DNA of 64,000 nucleotides from Tenacibaculum sp. (GTDB taxonomy: Bacteria > Bacteroidota > Bacteroidia > Flavobacteriales > Flavobacteriaceae): contig JAKVCX010000007.1 of assembly GCA_022448525.1 (NCBI GenBank), forward strand, positions 137,035 through 201,034, in the 5' to 3' direction. A program made the position numbers and the translations under genes. Below, piece after piece: positions 17,516 to 26,307 of this stretch (position 1 is its first letter; each line of letters begins with the position of its first letter). The notes below the pieces were generated by a model that was not told the origin of the DNA, did not search any database, and saw nothing but the letters and a program-made list of their open reading frames with translations.

Positions 17516-17565
17516 ATCCAAATAGCTCTTTTTTATCGACTAAAACATATTTGGGCTATTTGGAT
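17516..17565. repeat. 11-bp inverted repeat downstream of the LCIB-like gene
   Basis: ATCCAAATAGC (17516-17526) and GCTATTTGGAT (17555-17565) are exact reverse complements 28 nt apart. The position just after the stop of the 17588-18301 gene suggests an RNA hairpin or a protein site. No proper T tail follows, so a terminator call is weak. Confidence 0.55.
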
Positions 17566-17587
17566 ATCTTAAGAAATGATTAATTGT

Positions 17588-18301
17588 TTAAAGGGTTTTT
17601 AGATCAATTACTTCGAAATTTCGAGCATCAAAGTAGTCATCTAAACCGTAGTCTGTATTTATGATAATACCACCAAGTAAAGTTATTTTATCAACGTGGA
17701 ATTCATTTTTACATGATTTAATATATTCATGAACTTTTTGGTCTATAATTTCATAAGTAGCTTCGGTAATTGCTTTAGATGGATTCTCACTTGCTAAAAT
17801 TTTTTCTCTGTAGGGTAATAAATTTTCTTCTAGTTTCATTTGTTGATAATCGTCGTCGTTCATTACAGGTGAGTAATCCTTATTTTCTAGTCGGCTTAGA
17901 GCAAGCATCAAGGCACCACAGGAATTTCCTGTTTCCTCCATTCTAGGTCTATACATTTTTCCTAAATCCCCTTCTAAAGTAATTCCAATATGAGGGCCGT
18001 AAAAAATAAAAGCACTTCCGTTATCAGGAATGTGATGAGCAAAGGCAGTCATTCCTGTTTGACCAACAAATGGAAGACCGCCTAGTCCTCCCATTACGAA
18101 AGGACCGAATAAAACATTAAAAAAGGTTGTTGAAGGAACATTTATATCGTCAGAACAAACGGAAGTTGCCATTAATACTTTGGAAATATCCAATTGATGT
18201 TCAATTTGCATTTTACCAAGATAATGAATGGATGTATCCTTAGCATCTTTTGCATTTGGAAATTCTTTTTTAACTACTTCGTCAAATTTTCTTTGTAACA
18301 T
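17588..18301 (-). CDS. LCIB-like (theta-class) carbonic anhydrase family protein
   Basis: 237 residues, soluble, no signal peptide. The core 'VCSDDIN' (Cys49, Asp51), 'GPFVMGGLGGLPFVGQTGMTAFAHHIPDNG' region (65-95, His89/His90, Asp93), 'YGPHIGI' and 'SCGAL' (Cys128) follow, in order, the conserved blocks of algal LCIB/LCIC and diatom theta-carbonic anhydrases. In that family a Cys/His/Cys set binds zinc in a beta-CA-like fold. Expected role: CO2/bicarbonate interconversion; activity is unproven, since some family members are inactive. No transporter or carboxylase lies next to it. The family call is from memorised motifs. Confidence 0.75.
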   Translation of the reverse strand: MLQRKFDEVVKKEFPNAKDAKDTSIHYLGKMQIEHQLDISKVLMATSVCSDDINVPSTTFFNVLFGPFVMGGLGGLPFVGQTGMTAFAHHIPDNGSAFIFYGPHIGITLEGDLGKMYRPRMEETGNSCGALMLALSRLENKDYSPVMNDDDYQQMKLEENLLPYREKILASENPSKAITEATYEIIDQKVHEYIKSCKNEFHVDKITLLGGIIINTDYGLDDYFDARNFEVIDLKTL

Positions 18302-18363
18302 AATTTGATTGATTTTTTATGGTGTCATTGTTGTTTAGTCTTATAAAGTTAAACTTATTTTTT

Positions 18364-18384
18364 AAACGCAACAAAGTTGCGTTT
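18364..18384. promoter_or_regulatory. Hairpin upstream of the LCIB-like gene
   Basis: Perfect 9-bp stem AAACGCAAC / GTTGCGTTT with 3-nt loop. T's follow on the plus strand only, where no gene ends, so it is more likely an operator or leader structure, or an old terminator, than an active one. Confidence 0.5.
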
Positions 18385-18486
18385 ATTTTTTAATATACAA
18401 AGCTCATTTAAATCGACATAAAACAATCAATTATGATTTTCTAAAAAGTAGTTTATTAGGTATTAAAGTTCTCGAGAAATTATCGT

Positions 18487-18972
18487 TTACTTTTTTGCCG
18501 CCGCATTGACATGAATAACTATTGGATTTAAACCGTCTAAGTTTCTTTTAGATCGTCCAAATAATCCAACGGTTACATCATTGGGAGTTTGAGAATCTAA
18601 CTCTTTTGGGTTTACATAAGTATACATTCCATAGCAGTGACCAGAAACAATCCATGCTTTGGGGTTCTTTAAGTTAATTACATTAAAATCTCCAGCAGGA
18701 CCTCCAGCAGAAACAGGCCCATATTTTTTCATTTTGCGAATCGCTTCTTCTCTAATATTCTTACTATCCTTTATGCTATCAAAAATGATATACGTTCCAT
18801 TTTGAAATAATACCCAGTTTTTGAACTTTGGATTTATAGCAAGCTTAACATTTTCCAAAAGCGAATTAGTATTGTTAGCATTGTCACTAGAAACCTCCTG
18901 CTTCTTCTGATTTAGGTTGCCACAAGCAATAGTCATTATAAAAACAAAAACTATTTTAATAATTTTTCGCAT
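18487..18972 (-). CDS. Lipoprotein of unknown function
   Basis: 161 residues. A lipobox ('TIACGN', Cys17) predicts membrane anchoring. The mature part has a Ser/Asn linker, then a compact domain with 'YGPVSAGGPAGDFNV' and 'VSGHCYGMYTYV'. No named family is recognised. Its start overlaps the end of the upstream membrane protein gene by 17 bp, so the two are translated together. The final segment ends 'VIHVNAAAKK'. Confidence 0.7.
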   Translation of the reverse strand: MRKIIKIVFVFIMTIACGNLNQKKQEVSSDNANNTNSLLENVKLAINPKFKNWVLFQNGTYIIFDSIKDSKNIREEAIRKMKKYGPVSAGGPAGDFNVINLKNPKAWIVSGHCYGMYTYVNPKELDSQTPNDVTVGLFGRSKRNLDGLNPIVIHVNAAAKK

Positions 18973-19423
18973 TTCGTAATTTTTGATATTGATTCAGTAA
19001 AATGAAAACTCCAATTGTAAAGAGTAGTAATCCTGCGATTAAATTTGAGGTTCCAAAGCCTTCTCCAAAAAGGCTAGAGAAAGTATTTAAAGTAGCGGAT
19101 ACTATGCTAGAGTATAAGAAACCAGAAATATTCAATCCGATTGCTAATAAGAAAAGAATAATAAAGTTTATCCAGTGAATATTCTTTTTATGATTCAATA
19201 TAAAAATTGAAATTAACGATAAAAAAAAAGCCAAAAATGAAACTATCGTTTCGTAGAATAAAATTACTTCATTTCCAATTTCATACCGTTCAGTTTCATC
19301 ACTTAAGACAGCTTCAATACTTTTAGAATAGTACGAATAATAAATTCTTGTCACACCTAATTTTACCAAAGTCAAATAGAGAATTTGAGTTATAATAAGT
19401 GGTACGTTTATTTTTTTAATCAA
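18956..19423 (-). CDS. Small membrane protein of unknown function
   Basis: 155 residues with four hydrophobic segments (about 8-24, 55-77, 84-108, 120-143). There is no ATG in frame; the TTG at 19423 ('MIKKINVPLIITQIL') is the only sensible start and lies 12 bp after the upstream gene's stop. The tight spacing on both sides makes it the middle gene of a small operon of envelope proteins. Confidence 0.6.
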   Translation of the reverse strand: MIKKINVPLIITQILYLTLVKLGVTRIYYSYYSKSIEAVLSDETERYEIGNEVILFYETIVSFLAFFLSLISIFILNHKKNIHWINFIILFLLAIGLNISGFLYSSIVSATLNTFSSLFGEGFGTSNLIAGLLLFTIGVFILLNQYQKLRNAKNY

Positions 19424-19435
19424 ACTGGTACTTGT

Positions 19436-19873
19436 TTAGTTTCCAGTTAAATAATCGTATTTCATGATTTCATCTAACTCATCATCAATGTTTTCGTCAA
19501 ATTTTAAATTGAAAAGCATCCATTTGTTTTTAGCTTTATAATATTTAAAAATAAAACGAAGTGGCTGTCTGTCATATTTAACCAAATACACAGAAACTTT
19601 TAAACTCTGACCTAGAGACTTCTCAGTTAATTTTTCATAACCAACGTATTCTCCCATCAAATTCGAATATTCTCTAATTTGAAACTTCACTTTTTCAGTT
19701 CCTGTAGAGTTTTCCTTCATCCATTTATTTGTTCCAAAAATGAAATCAAAAGCTTCATCAGAGTTTGTCTTAAACTTTTCAAAGAATTTATTAGTTAAAT
19801 CTTCTGTAGAGTTTTGAGAGTATATCGTAAAAACAGATAGTAAGGTTATAAAAAGTGTAAATGTCTTTTTCAT
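19436..19873 (-). CDS. Small secreted protein of unknown function
   Basis: 145 residues from the ATG at 19873. A TTG two codons upstream is less likely. The signal peptide ends near 'FTIYSQ' (residue 18). The mature protein is about 125 residues, with mixed helix and strand and 'VSVYLVKYDRQPLRFIFKYYKAKNKW' in a beta-sheet-like stretch, like NTF2/DUF-type periplasmic proteins. No catalytic motif. Confidence 0.65.
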   Translation of the reverse strand: MKKTFTLFITLLSVFTIYSQNSTEDLTNKFFEKFKTNSDEAFDFIFGTNKWMKENSTGTEKVKFQIREYSNLMGEYVGYEKLTEKSLGQSLKVSVYLVKYDRQPLRFIFKYYKAKNKWMLFNLKFDENIDDELDEIMKYDYLTGN

Positions 19874-19935
19874 TTTCAATAAAATTTATGAAGGGTAAAT
19901 ATACAAAACAAGACAGAATTGTTAGAGTTTTCAAA

Positions 19936-20670
19936 TTATCTCATCCAGCCTTCGATAATATAATTTTTCTCAGTTAATTTTTCTGCTTTAGAGTTGTTTT
20001 CAGCTTTAAACCATATCTCAAATCGTGCACCATAAGGTTGCCCCCAGTCACCTTCATAAATTGTAAAGTGGTTTTTGGTACTAAATTTTACTAGAGAGTC
20101 TTTTGTGTCGGAAACTTTTATACTTGATCTTGATTTAAGGGTTTCAGAGGAAAGTTCAGTATTTTTAGTAATTTCAAATGCTCTTAAATAAATTACTCCA
20201 TTACTGTTCGTTTTTAACCAAAAATCGTAATTATATAATCCGGGTTGAAACGAGTTATACAATTGAAAATTCAAGTTTTTTACTGAAACAGGTTCGTCAA
20301 GTATGGCATCTTCCTGATTACTTATAATAGGAAAGGATAAAACATCAATTGGTTTTTCTAAAACAACATTTTTTGGTAATTCAAGATTGTCAGCGAACCT
20401 ATCAGTATCCGGACCAAACATCAATAACATCTCATTAATAAAAAATAGCCATTGAAAAATTATTAAAATGATGCTTAAGTTGAATATTGCACCAATCCAT
20501 TTTTTAAAAAATAATTGAAGTAATGCCGAAACTATAAAAAGATAGAAAGTATACAAAGTAAGTTCTCCGAGAATAAAAGGAAATGTTACTGTTAGAATAA
20601 TGGAAACTCCAAAAATGCAAGTAGAAATCCACCATTTTTCAATTACATATTTCCTAATAAATCCTGGCAT
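19936..20670 (-). CDS. Membrane protein with extracytoplasmic C-terminal domain
   Basis: 244 residues. Three hydrophobic segments lie in the first 85 residues, the last ending in a short loop. A beta-rich domain of about 150 residues follows ('YNSFQPGLYNYDFWLKTNSNGVIYLRAFEI ... YEGDWGQPYGARFEIWFKA'), probably on the periplasmic side. No family is recognised. It lies 22 bp from the TPR gene upstream. Confidence 0.6.
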   Translation of the reverse strand: MPGFIRKYVIEKWWISTCIFGVSIILTVTFPFILGELTLYTFYLFIVSALLQLFFKKWIGAIFNLSIILIIFQWLFFINEMLLMFGPDTDRFADNLELPKNVVLEKPIDVLSFPIISNQEDAILDEPVSVKNLNFQLYNSFQPGLYNYDFWLKTNSNGVIYLRAFEITKNTELSSETLKSRSSIKVSDTKDSLVKFSTKNHFTIYEGDWGQPYGARFEIWFKAENNSKAEKLTEKNYIIEGWMR

Positions 20671-20692
20671 TTTAAGGTAAAGTTTGCGTTCC

Positions 20693-21595
20693 TTATTTCT
20701 TGTCGTTTTTTAAACGAGCGATTTCTTGCTTAGCATACGCTTTAGCATAATCATCACCGAATTCAGCTGTTTTCTCGTAGTATAAAATCGCTTTTTCTTT
20801 ATCTCCTTTAAGTTTGTATGCCTGTGCTATATTTCCTAAAACAATATGATCTTTAGGATTTAATTTTTCCGCTTTAAATAGAGGCTCTAGTGCCTTATCA
20901 TATTCATCATTTAATAAATAGGTAATTGATAAATTAGAAAGACTTTCAATGTGATTTGGATGATAACTTAAAACTTTGTTCGCAATTGCTCTCATTTTTA
21001 GAAGTAGTTCATCTTTTCTTGTGTTGTATAATTGAAGTTGATAATTTTGAATATCCAGAAGAAATCCTTTGACATCGCTACCATACTTTTCATTGTTTGT
21101 CCAGGTCCAATGGTTATTGTTTTTAGAAGATTGCTCAATTGTTTCAATAATTTCATCGGTAAAACTGTCCCAATCTTCAACTTGTCCAAAAGCATAAATT
21201 TTACCAAATCGCATATCTAATCTGTTTGGAAACAATTTAATTCCTTGATTAATTTTCTCGATTCCCTTTTGAAGTATTTCCTGGTTATAAATTATTCGGT
21301 CACCAATAAACCCAACATTTTGATTTGAACTATCTTGAATGACCAAGCTTTCTCCATTCGGTTGATCGTTAGTTAAAGCCAGAACCTGTTCTCTAGATTT
21401 AGAAAAATAATAATTAAAATAACTCGTATACAATTCAGCATCTTTTGGGTTTTGTTTTTCCCAAGATTTCAAGGTCTTTAATTGATTAACGGTGTCTTGT
21501 ACTTTGAAATATTTATCGAATTCAAGTTGATGATTTTGACTATTTCCGAAAATTGAGATCAGAGTTGTCAGTAGAAAGAAAAATACGTTTTTCAT
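20693..21595 (-). CDS. Secreted TPR-repeat protein
   Basis: 300 residues. A signal peptide ends near 'IFGNSQ' (residue 20). Helical repeats fill the chain, and the last two are clear TPR units ('PNHIESLSNLSITYLLNDEYDKALEPLFKAEKLNP', 'DHIVLGNIAQAYKLKGDKEKAILYYEKTAEFG'). It likely acts as a protein-binding scaffold in the periplasm. Upstream of the membrane protein at 19936, probably same transcript. Confidence 0.75.
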   Translation of the reverse strand: MKNVFFFLLTTLISIFGNSQNHQLEFDKYFKVQDTVNQLKTLKSWEKQNPKDAELYTSYFNYYFSKSREQVLALTNDQPNGESLVIQDSSNQNVGFIGDRIIYNQEILQKGIEKINQGIKLFPNRLDMRFGKIYAFGQVEDWDSFTDEIIETIEQSSKNNNHWTWTNNEKYGSDVKGFLLDIQNYQLQLYNTRKDELLLKMRAIANKVLSYHPNHIESLSNLSITYLLNDEYDKALEPLFKAEKLNPKDHIVLGNIAQAYKLKGDKEKAILYYEKTAEFGDDYAKAYAKQEIARLKNDKK

Positions 21596-21710
21596 TTTTT
21601 TGTGAGCAATTTAAATTTACTAAAGTTCTTGTCTTTAGTTTTATACTGCATCAAAAGTAATAAAAGTTGAGTTTTCTAATACATTCGAGAGGTTGAAATT
21701 TTTAAAGCAA

Positions 21711-22268
21711 CTATCCGTTTTTATTTGTTTTTAAAACACTTTCAGCTTGTTTTATATGTCTTTCATTGTGATAAATTAAAACGCGTAAAGTATCTCCTAA
21801 TTTTAGCTTAATAAGTTTAGAAATTGATATTGCTGTTCTTGTTTTATCTAAATTAACGGCTTTAGCTTTGTCAATTAGTTTTAATAATTCATGTTGTTGT
21901 GTAATGAATTTCTCAATTGTAGAAATATTTAATTCAGAATTTAAAGGATTCATAGACTTGAAAGTATTCATCTTATTTAGATTCTCTTTATACGAAACTG
22001 ATTTACTGAAATACCTGCCAAACCAATTGCTTTTAAATAGTTCAGCAGGAATGCTTTTTGATTCTTGAATTCTTTGAGAGATCTCTGGAAGATAAAAGTC
22101 ACTATATCTATTTAAATGTTCTATACATTCTAAAACACTCCAGCTTTTAGGGTTCTCTTTCCAGTTTAGTTGTTCAATAGAATAAGTAGTGAATAATTTA
22201 GCAGCGTCAATATTCCTTTGGGTTAACTCAATTAGTTCATTTAGTAAAGTTTCAGATTTTAATGACAT
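21711..22268 (-). CDS. DinB-family protein
   Basis: 185 residues, four-helix DinB/YfiT-type bundle. The three usual metal-binding His are plausible at 'ECIEHLNRY' in the N-terminal third and 'YHNERHIKQAE' near the end. Family members are metal-dependent thiol S-transferases or hydrolases with unknown bacillithiol-like partners. It lies just downstream of a Crp/Fnr regulator on the same strand, a pairing seen often in Bacteroidota. Function unassigned. Confidence 0.82.
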   Translation of the reverse strand: MSLKSETLLNELIELTQRNIDAAKLFTTYSIEQLNWKENPKSWSVLECIEHLNRYSDFYLPEISQRIQESKSIPAELFKSNWFGRYFSKSVSYKENLNKMNTFKSMNPLNSELNISTIEKFITQQHELLKLIDKAKAVNLDKTRTAISISKLIKLKLGDTLRVLIYHNERHIKQAESVLKTNKNG

Positions 22269-22324
22269 AGATGTTTGTTTTTTACAAATGTCAGAAGTAA
22301 AAGAGACAAAAAAATTGATTGAAA

Positions 22325-22861
22325 TTAAGATTTCTTTATTCTTGAAAGAGTTTCTGGTGTCATTCGTAAATAGGAAGCGATGTATTTATTTGGTATTTCT
22401 TGAAATACTTGTGGACTTCTTTTTAACACTCTTTGATATCTAATAATAGGGGAAGAAGTAAGTAAATCTCTTTCTCTTTCCATTTGTTGTAAAACAAAAC
22501 TTTCGAGTATTTGAACCCAAATTGTTTGAAGCTTTTCTGATGATGAAATAAACGATTTAAACGTTTTGCTATCAATAACTTTTAAGCTTGTGCTTTTTAA
22601 GGCTTGAATATAAAAATCAGAAGGCTTTTCGGTTAAAAATGAATCAAGAGCAGTGATTAAATTATTTTTATAGCCAAACCTTATGGTATGTTCCTCGTCT
22701 TCATCAATAACAAATATTCGTAAACTACCAGTAATAACTAAATAAATGTTCGTATCAATACTTCCTTTAACTTTCAAATATTCATTTCTTTCTAAATGAA
22801 TTTCATCCATCCAAAGGTCATTTTGATTTAATTTTTCAATTAAAAAATTGATTGGATTCAT
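22325..22861 (-). CDS. Crp/Fnr-family transcriptional regulator
   Basis: 178 residues: an N-terminal cyclic-nucleotide-type beta-roll ('IDTNIYLVITGSLRIFVIDEDEEHTIRFGY') and a C-terminal helix-turn-helix ending 'IPNKYIASYLRMTPETLSRIKKS'. There is no Cys cluster, so it is not an Fnr-type oxygen sensor, and the cAMP-binding Arg of true Crp is not evident. The HTH is short, as usual for this Bacteroidota subgroup. It may control the DinB gene that follows. Confidence 0.88.
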   Translation of the reverse strand: MNPINFLIEKLNQNDLWMDEIHLERNEYLKVKGSIDTNIYLVITGSLRIFVIDEDEEHTIRFGYKNNLITALDSFLTEKPSDFYIQALKSTSLKVIDSKTFKSFISSSEKLQTIWVQILESFVLQQMERERDLLTSSPIIRYQRVLKRSPQVFQEIPNKYIASYLRMTPETLSRIKKS

Positions 22862-22910
22862 ATTTTGATATAACCGAAAAAGTACATTTTATGATGTACT
22901 TAATCATGAA

Positions 22911-23348
22911 TTACTCAAAGATATTATTAAAATTAGGAATTATAGTAGGTTCATTTTTCCAATCATCTTTTACAAACTGATGCATTTTTTTCATTTCATC
23001 TGAAGTCGTTTCCATAGAAAGGTATTCCTTCAATCCCAAAATACAAGCAATACCAATGGAAGCATTGTTTGTATCTAATAATAATCTTCCTTCTAGTTTG
23101 TTAACTTTAATATGTAATTTTGAAGCAGGATTAAAATTTTCTAAAGCAATTTCCAATGCCTGTTTCGCGGATGAATTCCAATGTTTAAAACCAGCCTCTA
23201 AACCTCCTTGAGATTTAAAAGGAATGGTTTCTGTATTAATTATAATGCAATGCTTTTCTGAGGAGCTGAAAGAGATTTCTAACTCTATAAAACACATGGT
23301 AATGACACCGTCTAAAACATTTAAATATTTGAAAGGAACGAGTGTCAT
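22911..23348 (-). CDS. Conserved protein of unknown function
   Basis: 145 residues, no signal or membrane helix. The layout 'IIINTETIPFKSQGGLEAGFKHWNSSAKQALEIALENF ... KVNKLEGRLLLDTNNASIGIACILGLKEYL' resembles a beta-alpha-beta S5-domain-2 fold; elongation factor G domain IV has a similar order. This is only a shape resemblance. The gene stands alone between a Crp-type regulator and a lipoprotein. Confidence 0.55.
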   Translation of the reverse strand: MTLVPFKYLNVLDGVITMCFIELEISFSSSEKHCIIINTETIPFKSQGGLEAGFKHWNSSAKQALEIALENFNPASKLHIKVNKLEGRLLLDTNNASIGIACILGLKEYLSMETTSDEMKKMHQFVKDDWKNEPTIIPNFNNIFE

Positions 23349-23372
23349 GTGATTTTAAGCGTAATTTTAGTT

Positions 23373-24125
23373 TTAATAATCAATCGTAATTTCACTTGGA
23401 CTTGTAGATTTTACATCTAAAACAAGGTCTTCATATTCATTTACTCCGTTTTTTCTTCTGAAAATTCTTAAGTTGTTTTTTTGATTTTGTGCTAAAACTA
23501 CTTCAAAGGTATTATTGGTTTCAGTTGCTCTATAAAATTTACTTGAATAAAGTTCATAATCGGTATCTAAAGTTGTTGCCATAGTAACTGGGTTTGGATC
23601 TTTAAAACCAAAAGGAAATGTTGATTGTACAACAAAACTATCACCTTCTTGAGCGACTACAAAGTTGTTTAAGTTTACTTTTACAGTGGTTTTTTTTGGA
23701 ATGTAAAATGTTTGTTCAATAGGGGTGTTTCTATCAACAATTTTAAAAGAGTCAGATAATTCAAAGTCTTGAGCAAGAGGTAACAATAAATCGGTATTTC
23801 CTGCTAAGTTTGATAAATCTGCAGTAAGTAAAAAGTACCCTTTTTTTTCAGGATCAATTTCATGATCTTTTAAATAAAATTCATCATAAAAGTTTCCATT
23901 ATTATCAGTGCTAACTTTTGAAATCGTTCTTTGATAACTCCCTAAAGTTGACCATCGTTTAAACTCAAATGTGAAATCCACATCTGAAATTCCTTGATTA
24001 TTTTCGGTGATAACCTTTCCTTGTAAAATAGAACAGTCAGTTGAACAATTGGCATCACTATCATCAATAGATTCATAGCAATTTGTAAGAGTGAATGCGA
24101 TAAGAAGTATTACTAGTTTTTTCAT
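23373..24125 (-). CDS. Lipoprotein with carboxypeptidase-regulatory-like domain
   Basis: 250 residues. A lipobox at 'TLTNC' (Cys16) is followed by an acidic, Cys-bearing linker. A beta-sandwich starts 'LQGKVITENNQGISDVDFTF', the usual opening of the CarboxypepD_reg/Ig-like module, and a second beta domain to the end is unassigned. Probably displayed on the cell surface or in the periplasm. A TATTTTTG box lies about 38 bp upstream. Confidence 0.7.
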   Translation of the reverse strand: MKKLVILLIAFTLTNCYESIDDSDANCSTDCSILQGKVITENNQGISDVDFTFEFKRWSTLGSYQRTISKVSTDNNGNFYDEFYLKDHEIDPEKKGYFLLTADLSNLAGNTDLLLPLAQDFELSDSFKIVDRNTPIEQTFYIPKKTTVKVNLNNFVVAQEGDSFVVQSTFPFGFKDPNPVTMATTLDTDYELYSSKFYRATETNNTFEVVLAQNQKNNLRIFRRKNGVNEYEDLVLDVKSTSPSEITIDY

Positions 24126-24162
24126 AGTTAGAGTTAAAATATTTTAGAATAATGGTTGACGG

Positions 24163-24170
24163 CAAAAATA
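24163..24170 (-). promoter_or_regulatory. -7 promoter box of the 23373-24125 lipoprotein gene
   Basis: Minus-strand TATTTTTG, with a TTTG 23 nt further upstream (24194-24197) as a possible -33 element. Confidence 0.55.
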
Positions 24171-24197
24171 CATTTCTGGAGATTTTTCAGAAACAAA

Positions 24198-24629
24198 TTA
24201 TAACATAATTTCGATAGTTCCTGATACTAAACTAATGTGACAACAATCAGTACTTACTGTATATTTTTCATTGATGATTTCTTGATTGTCTTTATAGCCA
24301 AAAAATTGAATTTGTGTTTTTACGTTTTGCTCAAAACTCATATCATTAACTAAAGGATATTGACCATTTTGTTGATATAGTTGTAATCCAGAAGCCGAAA
24401 CAGGAATAGTTATATCGTTATCATTGGATAAATCAATTACCTTAAAAGAGTCGATAATTACTGGGGTTTGATTTTGGTCTTTTATTGAGATTAAAATAGT
24501 TCTAAATTCTTCAGTGCAAAATAAGTCTTCGCACTTAGCATTTGGATCATTATTATCAGTACACGAACTAAAACTTAGAGCTGTAACTAGTAAGATTATT
24601 GATAAGTAGTATTGAGTGATTTTTTTCAT
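24198..24629 (-). CDS. Small lipoprotein of unknown function
   Basis: 143 residues with lipobox 'SFSSC' (Cys23) followed by Asp/Asn residues. The mature part has paired Cys ('CEDLFC', 'DCCHISLV') and looks like one beta-sandwich with two disulfides. No family is recognised. The neighbour downstream is another lipoprotein of different sequence, but the gap between them holds its own promoter box. Confidence 0.65.
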   Translation of the reverse strand: MKKITQYYLSIILLVTALSFSSCTDNNDPNAKCEDLFCTEEFRTILISIKDQNQTPVIIDSFKVIDLSNDNDITIPVSASGLQLYQQNGQYPLVNDMSFEQNVKTQIQFFGYKDNQEIINEKYTVSTDCCHISLVSGTIEIML

Positions 24630-24703
24630 TGAAACATGTTTTTCTTTTAAGATGAAAAAAAACTAAAAAGGTTGCGTAGAGAAAAATCAAAATACTTTAA
24701 AAA

Positions 24704-25660
24704 TTATTCTTCTTCGTAAATTAACTCTATGATTGTTTTGTCGATTCGTCTTCCTTTTTCTTTATCTATATCAATAATTGATTCTCTAACGGCTTCAATT
24801 TTGTGAGGAACTCCAGGGTTATAATGAAATTCATAAGTGTTATTATCATTAATTTCAAACACTGCGTTTTCAAAAGCTTTTTCCATTTCTTTAGAATCAA
24901 TTTTAATTCTTGAGAAAAATTCTTTGATCATTCTCATAGAGTCATCAGCATCTAATCTTGTTTTTTGTTTAAGCACACAAAACTCTTCTTCAAAATCAAC
25001 ATGGTCAAATGTTAATGTAGTTTTCGCTTTAATGGGATCTCCTCCAAGAATATTTGCTATTTCTTCATCATAGCTCAAAGGTTCTGTAATATCAAATTCT
25101 ACGCCCATTGGAAAATGGAAATATTGTATTTCTTTTAATAGAAGTTGTTCAATACCTTCTTTGGAGCTGTAGGTTTTAATTATGGGTGTCATAGCTCTTT
25201 TTATGAATTCTTTTTCTTCATTATCTGAGTCTCCCATAATATTAATAATATCATTAAAAAGATTGTTCATTTTTTCACCTATCTCCTTCCAATTTAAAAT
25301 CTCTATAAACTCTCCTAGTTCTGAAGTTTTATAAATAATTTCTGAGGTTTTATATTTAGTGAACTTATCAAAAAAATCTTTTGGAATAGCAAAATCACTA
25401 GATAAGTCATTTTGATAACTCCATTTCACTGTATAAGATGTATCAGTAGAGTCTAAAACAGTAAAGTTTGCTAGATATTCTTTTTTTTCGTCTTTCACTA
25501 ATTGTCCTTTTTTCCATTGTTGCTTAATGTTGGAAACTTTAAAATCATAGCTGTCTCCAGTTGACCAGTACGATACAAAAGCGACTTTAGTTGAGTCAAT
25601 TTGACTAAAAAGATTTATTGAAATAATTGAAAGTAAGACTAGTAAAAAAGCTTTTTTCAT
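24704..25660 (-). CDS. Secreted protein of unknown function
   Basis: 318 residues from the chosen ATG, which directly precedes a good signal peptide ('KKAFLLVLLSIISINLFSQ'). A start 24 bp upstream would spoil it. The mature protein alternates strands and acidic helices and contains 'WSTGDSYDFKVSNIKQQWKKGQL' near the start. It resembles uncharacterised Bacteroidota periplasmic proteins; no catalytic motif is seen. A TACTTTTG promoter box lies 21 bp upstream. Confidence 0.68.
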   Translation of the reverse strand: MKKAFLLVLLSIISINLFSQIDSTKVAFVSYWSTGDSYDFKVSNIKQQWKKGQLVKDEKKEYLANFTVLDSTDTSYTVKWSYQNDLSSDFAIPKDFFDKFTKYKTSEIIYKTSELGEFIEILNWKEIGEKMNNLFNDIINIMGDSDNEEKEFIKRAMTPIIKTYSSKEGIEQLLLKEIQYFHFPMGVEFDITEPLSYDEEIANILGGDPIKAKTTLTFDHVDFEEEFCVLKQKTRLDADDSMRMIKEFFSRIKIDSKEMEKAFENAVFEINDNNTYEFHYNPGVPHKIEAVRESIIDIDKEKGRRIDKTIIELIYEEE

Positions 25661-25681
25661 ATGCTTAAATAATTTTTTCGG

Positions 25682-25689
25682 CAAAAGTA
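25682..25689 (-). promoter_or_regulatory. -7 promoter box of the 24704-25660 gene
   Basis: Minus-strand TACTTTTG, an exact TAnnTTTG match, 21 nt before the chosen ATG. It supports the shorter start. Confidence 0.6.
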
Positions 25690-25746
25690 ATTTAAAAAAA
25701 GGAATCTTATGTTATAATTGATGTTGAAGATTACTGTCACAAAGCG

Positions 25747-26295
25747 TTATTCGTTGTAATATTTTTGCGATCCAATATTTTCAATGTAGTTGTTCAAAAT
25801 TTGTTGTTTCTCTTTTATGGATTTGAAGGATTTGTCTAAAAAATAGATAATTAAAATAGCTAGAATGTTAATTTGTATAAAATCATTTTCTATGGAATTA
25901 ACAGTAATATTGAATTCACTGGCTATGATTCCAAATTTAAAGTTAATTGTTTTTTCGGTGAAGTTATAACCCATTAATAAATTTCCACCAGATGTTAAAA
26001 GAAACGTTACACCATTAAGTGAAAAGCTTATAATTTGAATAAATTGAATGATCCACGAATGAGATATGCCATCTTCGTTTTTTCTAATTAAATTGACTCC
26101 AGCATAAATTGAATATCCGTAAAATAGGATTGCAACTAAATAAATCAAAAAACTATAAGAGTTCATTTGGTAACCTTGTAAAAGAAACCACATAATGATA
26201 CCGACTCCTGCAGTACCACCAATTATTTCTATAACTCCAATAGCTTTTAAAATATTCCTTTGTTTTTTAATGTCGTTAATATGCTCTTGTTTCAT
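25747..26295 (-). CDS. Membrane protein of unknown function
   Basis: 182 residues. Four hydrophobic segments (about 18-38, 48-66, 80-102, 140-155) are separated by short charged loops, with a polar C-terminal tail. No named family. It starts 12 bp after the stop of the TPR gene and is probably its operon partner. Confidence 0.6.
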   Translation of the reverse strand: MKQEHINDIKKQRNILKAIGVIEIIGGTAGVGIIMWFLLQGYQMNSYSFLIYLVAILFYGYSIYAGVNLIRKNEDGISHSWIIQFIQIISFSLNGVTFLLTSGGNLLMGYNFTEKTINFKFGIIASEFNITVNSIENDFIQINILAILIIYFLDKSFKSIKEKQQILNNYIENIGSQKYYNE

Positions 26296-26307
26296 TAATA
26301 GGCAAGT

